Source: an uncultured euryarchaeote (GTDB lineage: Archaea; Thermoplasmatota; Poseidoniia; Poseidoniales; Poseidoniaceae). From it: 14,469 nucleotides of DNA. The stretch is taken from the NCBI GenBank assembly GCA_937897365.1, contig CALCOP010000123.1, positions 1 through 14,469 of the forward strand, given 5' to 3'. Every line of letters begins with the position of its first letter. Position 1 is the stretch's first letter. Below the pieces are notes generated by a model. The model saw nothing but the letters and a program-made list of their open reading frames with translations, was not told where the DNA came from and did no database searches. This document shows, piece after piece, positions 13,594 to 14,469 of this stretch. Made by a program: the position numbers and the translations under genes.

Positions 13594-14133
13594 TTACTCT
13601 TCTTCGTTGAGAATTGTATCTATCAGTTCAATCGCTTTGGAAAGCGTTGTTCTGTCTCCGCCAAGGGGTAGGGGGCCGAAAGGTCCCCACCCTTTGCGCA
13701 ATAGCATTATTCGTTTCTTAGGCTGTCTTTTTGCCAACTTCAAACGGTTCCACTCATAGCGCTGTCCATCAGCGAATAGATGTGTTGAAGTCACTGCGTA
13801 TCGCTTTGGTATTAACAAAGAGACCAGATGAATTGCTAACAGTATATCCCAAATCCAAACCCATAGAACTGGAGTGTTGGATAGTTCCGCTAACATCCAA
13901 GGAAGCACCATCATCGCTCCCATAGTCATCAGATTCGCCCATTGACGGGATACTTCCTCAGACTGGTTTGACTCCCATGCAAATCCTGAGTTAGGTAGAT
14001 CTCCTAAATTAGGAATATCAACTCTCTGACGACCAAGCCACCAAGCATCCCAAGCGACAATTACTGCCAAGACTGCAACACAGAACTGAGCCATTAATTC
14101 AGGGTCAGGCAATGTGCTGGCAAGTTCTGCCAT
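13594..14133 (-). CDS. Hypothetical membrane protein with a YcxB-like C-terminal domain
   Basis: A 179-residue protein with three likely membrane helices (about 14-34, 66-84 and 89-109). A C-terminal cytoplasmic domain (about 110-179) follows, reading RYAVTSTHLFADGQRYEWNRLKL and then a basic stretch, a glycine/proline loop (GWGPFGPLPLGG) and a final helix. The layout of a strand giving a default-value turn (FADGQRYEW), followed by basic strands, resembles the PH-like YcxB/DUF5673 domains. This is a tentative fold match, and no function is assigned. The start ATG at 14133 shares its A with the TGA stop of the upstream gene (14135-14133), so translation is probably coupled; an overlapping GTG at 14136 is possible. 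The upstream gene encodes a calcium-repeat surface protein with a membrane anchor. Confidence 0.75.
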   Translation of the reverse strand: MAELASTLPDPELMAQFCVAVLAVIVAWDAWWLGRQRVDIPNLGDLPNSGFAWESNQSEEVSRQWANLMTMGAMMVLPWMLAELSNTPVLWVWIWDILLAIHLVSLLIPKRYAVTSTHLFADGQRYEWNRLKLAKRQPKKRIMLLRKGWGPFGPLPLGGDRTTLSKAIELIDTILNEEE

Positions 14134-14469
14134 CACTCCACGTCCTGCTTAGAGCGCATTAGCATGAATGCAGCAGCAGCAAGGAATAGGCCAACAAATA
14201 ACATGATGATTAATGGGCTTCCATCTGAATCACTACTATCTTCTGACCCCTCTGACACATCAGGTATTCCATCCCCATCATCATCTGGATCAACCGTCAG
14301 CCATGTTGTGACACCTGGAGGGCAGTGCAAGTTGTCAGGTTGCCCATCGCTATCGGTGTCCATACTTGCACAAGGATCAGTGCTCCATGGATCTCTAATG
14401 TCTAATACGCCATCATTATCATCATCAGTATCGTAAACATCAGGACCACAATTCACATTTTCTTCTTTG
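14133..14469 (-). CDS. C-terminal end of a calcium-repeat, membrane-anchored surface protein (truncated by window edge)
   Basis: The frame is open through the right edge; the visible 111 residues are the C-terminus. Aspartate-rich thrombospondin type-3-like repeats dominate: DVYDTDDDNDGVLDIRDPWS, then DTDSDGQPDN and DPDDDGDGIPD, with paired cysteines. These form calcium-binding loops in the family. A Ser/Asp-rich spacer leads to one membrane helix (SPLIIMLFVGLFLAAAAFML) and a short basic-acidic tail RSKQDVE. This is the same end-architecture as the secreted subtilisin-like protease at 3747-6884, so both are likely surface-displayed and held by a C-terminal anchor. The functional domain lies outside the window. 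A GTG at 14456 could be read as a start, but the frame continues with coding-like residues to the edge, so the gene is partial. It overlaps the downstream membrane-protein gene by one base. Confidence 0.85.
   Translation of the reverse strand, partial: KEENVNCGPDVYDTDDDNDGVLDIRDPWSTDPCASMDTDSDGQPDNLHCPPGVTTWLTVDPDDDGDGIPDVSEGSEDSSDSDGSPLIIMLFVGLFLAAAAFMLMRSKQDVE

Overview
The window looks like a chromosomal segment of a planktonic marine Group II euryarchaeon (Candidatus Poseidoniales, Thermoplasmatota). The case rests on the gene mix. There is an archaeal ribosomal protein LX - prefoldin alpha - FtsY operon and a geranylgeranylglyceryl phosphate synthase for archaeal ether lipids. There is also a proteorhodopsin-type proton pump with an N-terminal signal peptide, and large secreted proteins with aspartate-rich calcium-binding repeats and one C-terminal membrane anchor. 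Genes are tightly packed, no gap reaches 300 bases, and I see no tRNA, rRNA, insertion sequence, CRISPR or integrase. I cannot tell the MGIIa and MGIIb lineages apart from this window.

Layout from left to right. Positions 2-178 hold the 3' end of an unrecognised plus-strand gene, overlapping tail to tail with the next operon. Positions 148-3646 are a five-gene minus-strand operon read from right to left: ribosomal protein LX, prefoldin alpha, FtsY, a DUF1844 protein, and a membrane-anchored degenerate response-regulator receiver. It joins translation, co-translational folding and SRP-dependent targeting to two uncharacterised genes. Positions 3747-6884 encode a large secreted, membrane-anchored subtilisin-like protease, divergent from that operon.

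Positions 6998-9957 hold three plus-strand genes: a MamK/MreB-like bacterial-type actin, a long coiled-coil protein, and a DUF4126 multi-pass membrane protein whose start lies one base after the preceding stop. This looks like a small cytoskeleton-plus-membrane module and is the best candidate here for an undescribed system. Positions 9939-10766 (minus) encode the ether-lipid enzyme GGGP synthase, divergent from an ABC exporter half-transporter (10874-12646, plus). Positions 12736-13593 encode the rhodopsin, with its own TATA-like promoter and a lysine at the usual proton-donor site. It abuts, tail to tail, a minus-strand pair: a membrane protein with a YcxB-like tail (13594-14133) and the truncated C-terminal end of another calcium-repeat, membrane-anchored surface protein (14133 to the right edge).

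Taken together the region covers cell-envelope and membrane functions: protein targeting (FtsY), ether lipids (GGGPS), membrane export (ABC), light-driven proton pumping (rhodopsin), surface proteolysis, and a possible membrane-associated actin filament system.
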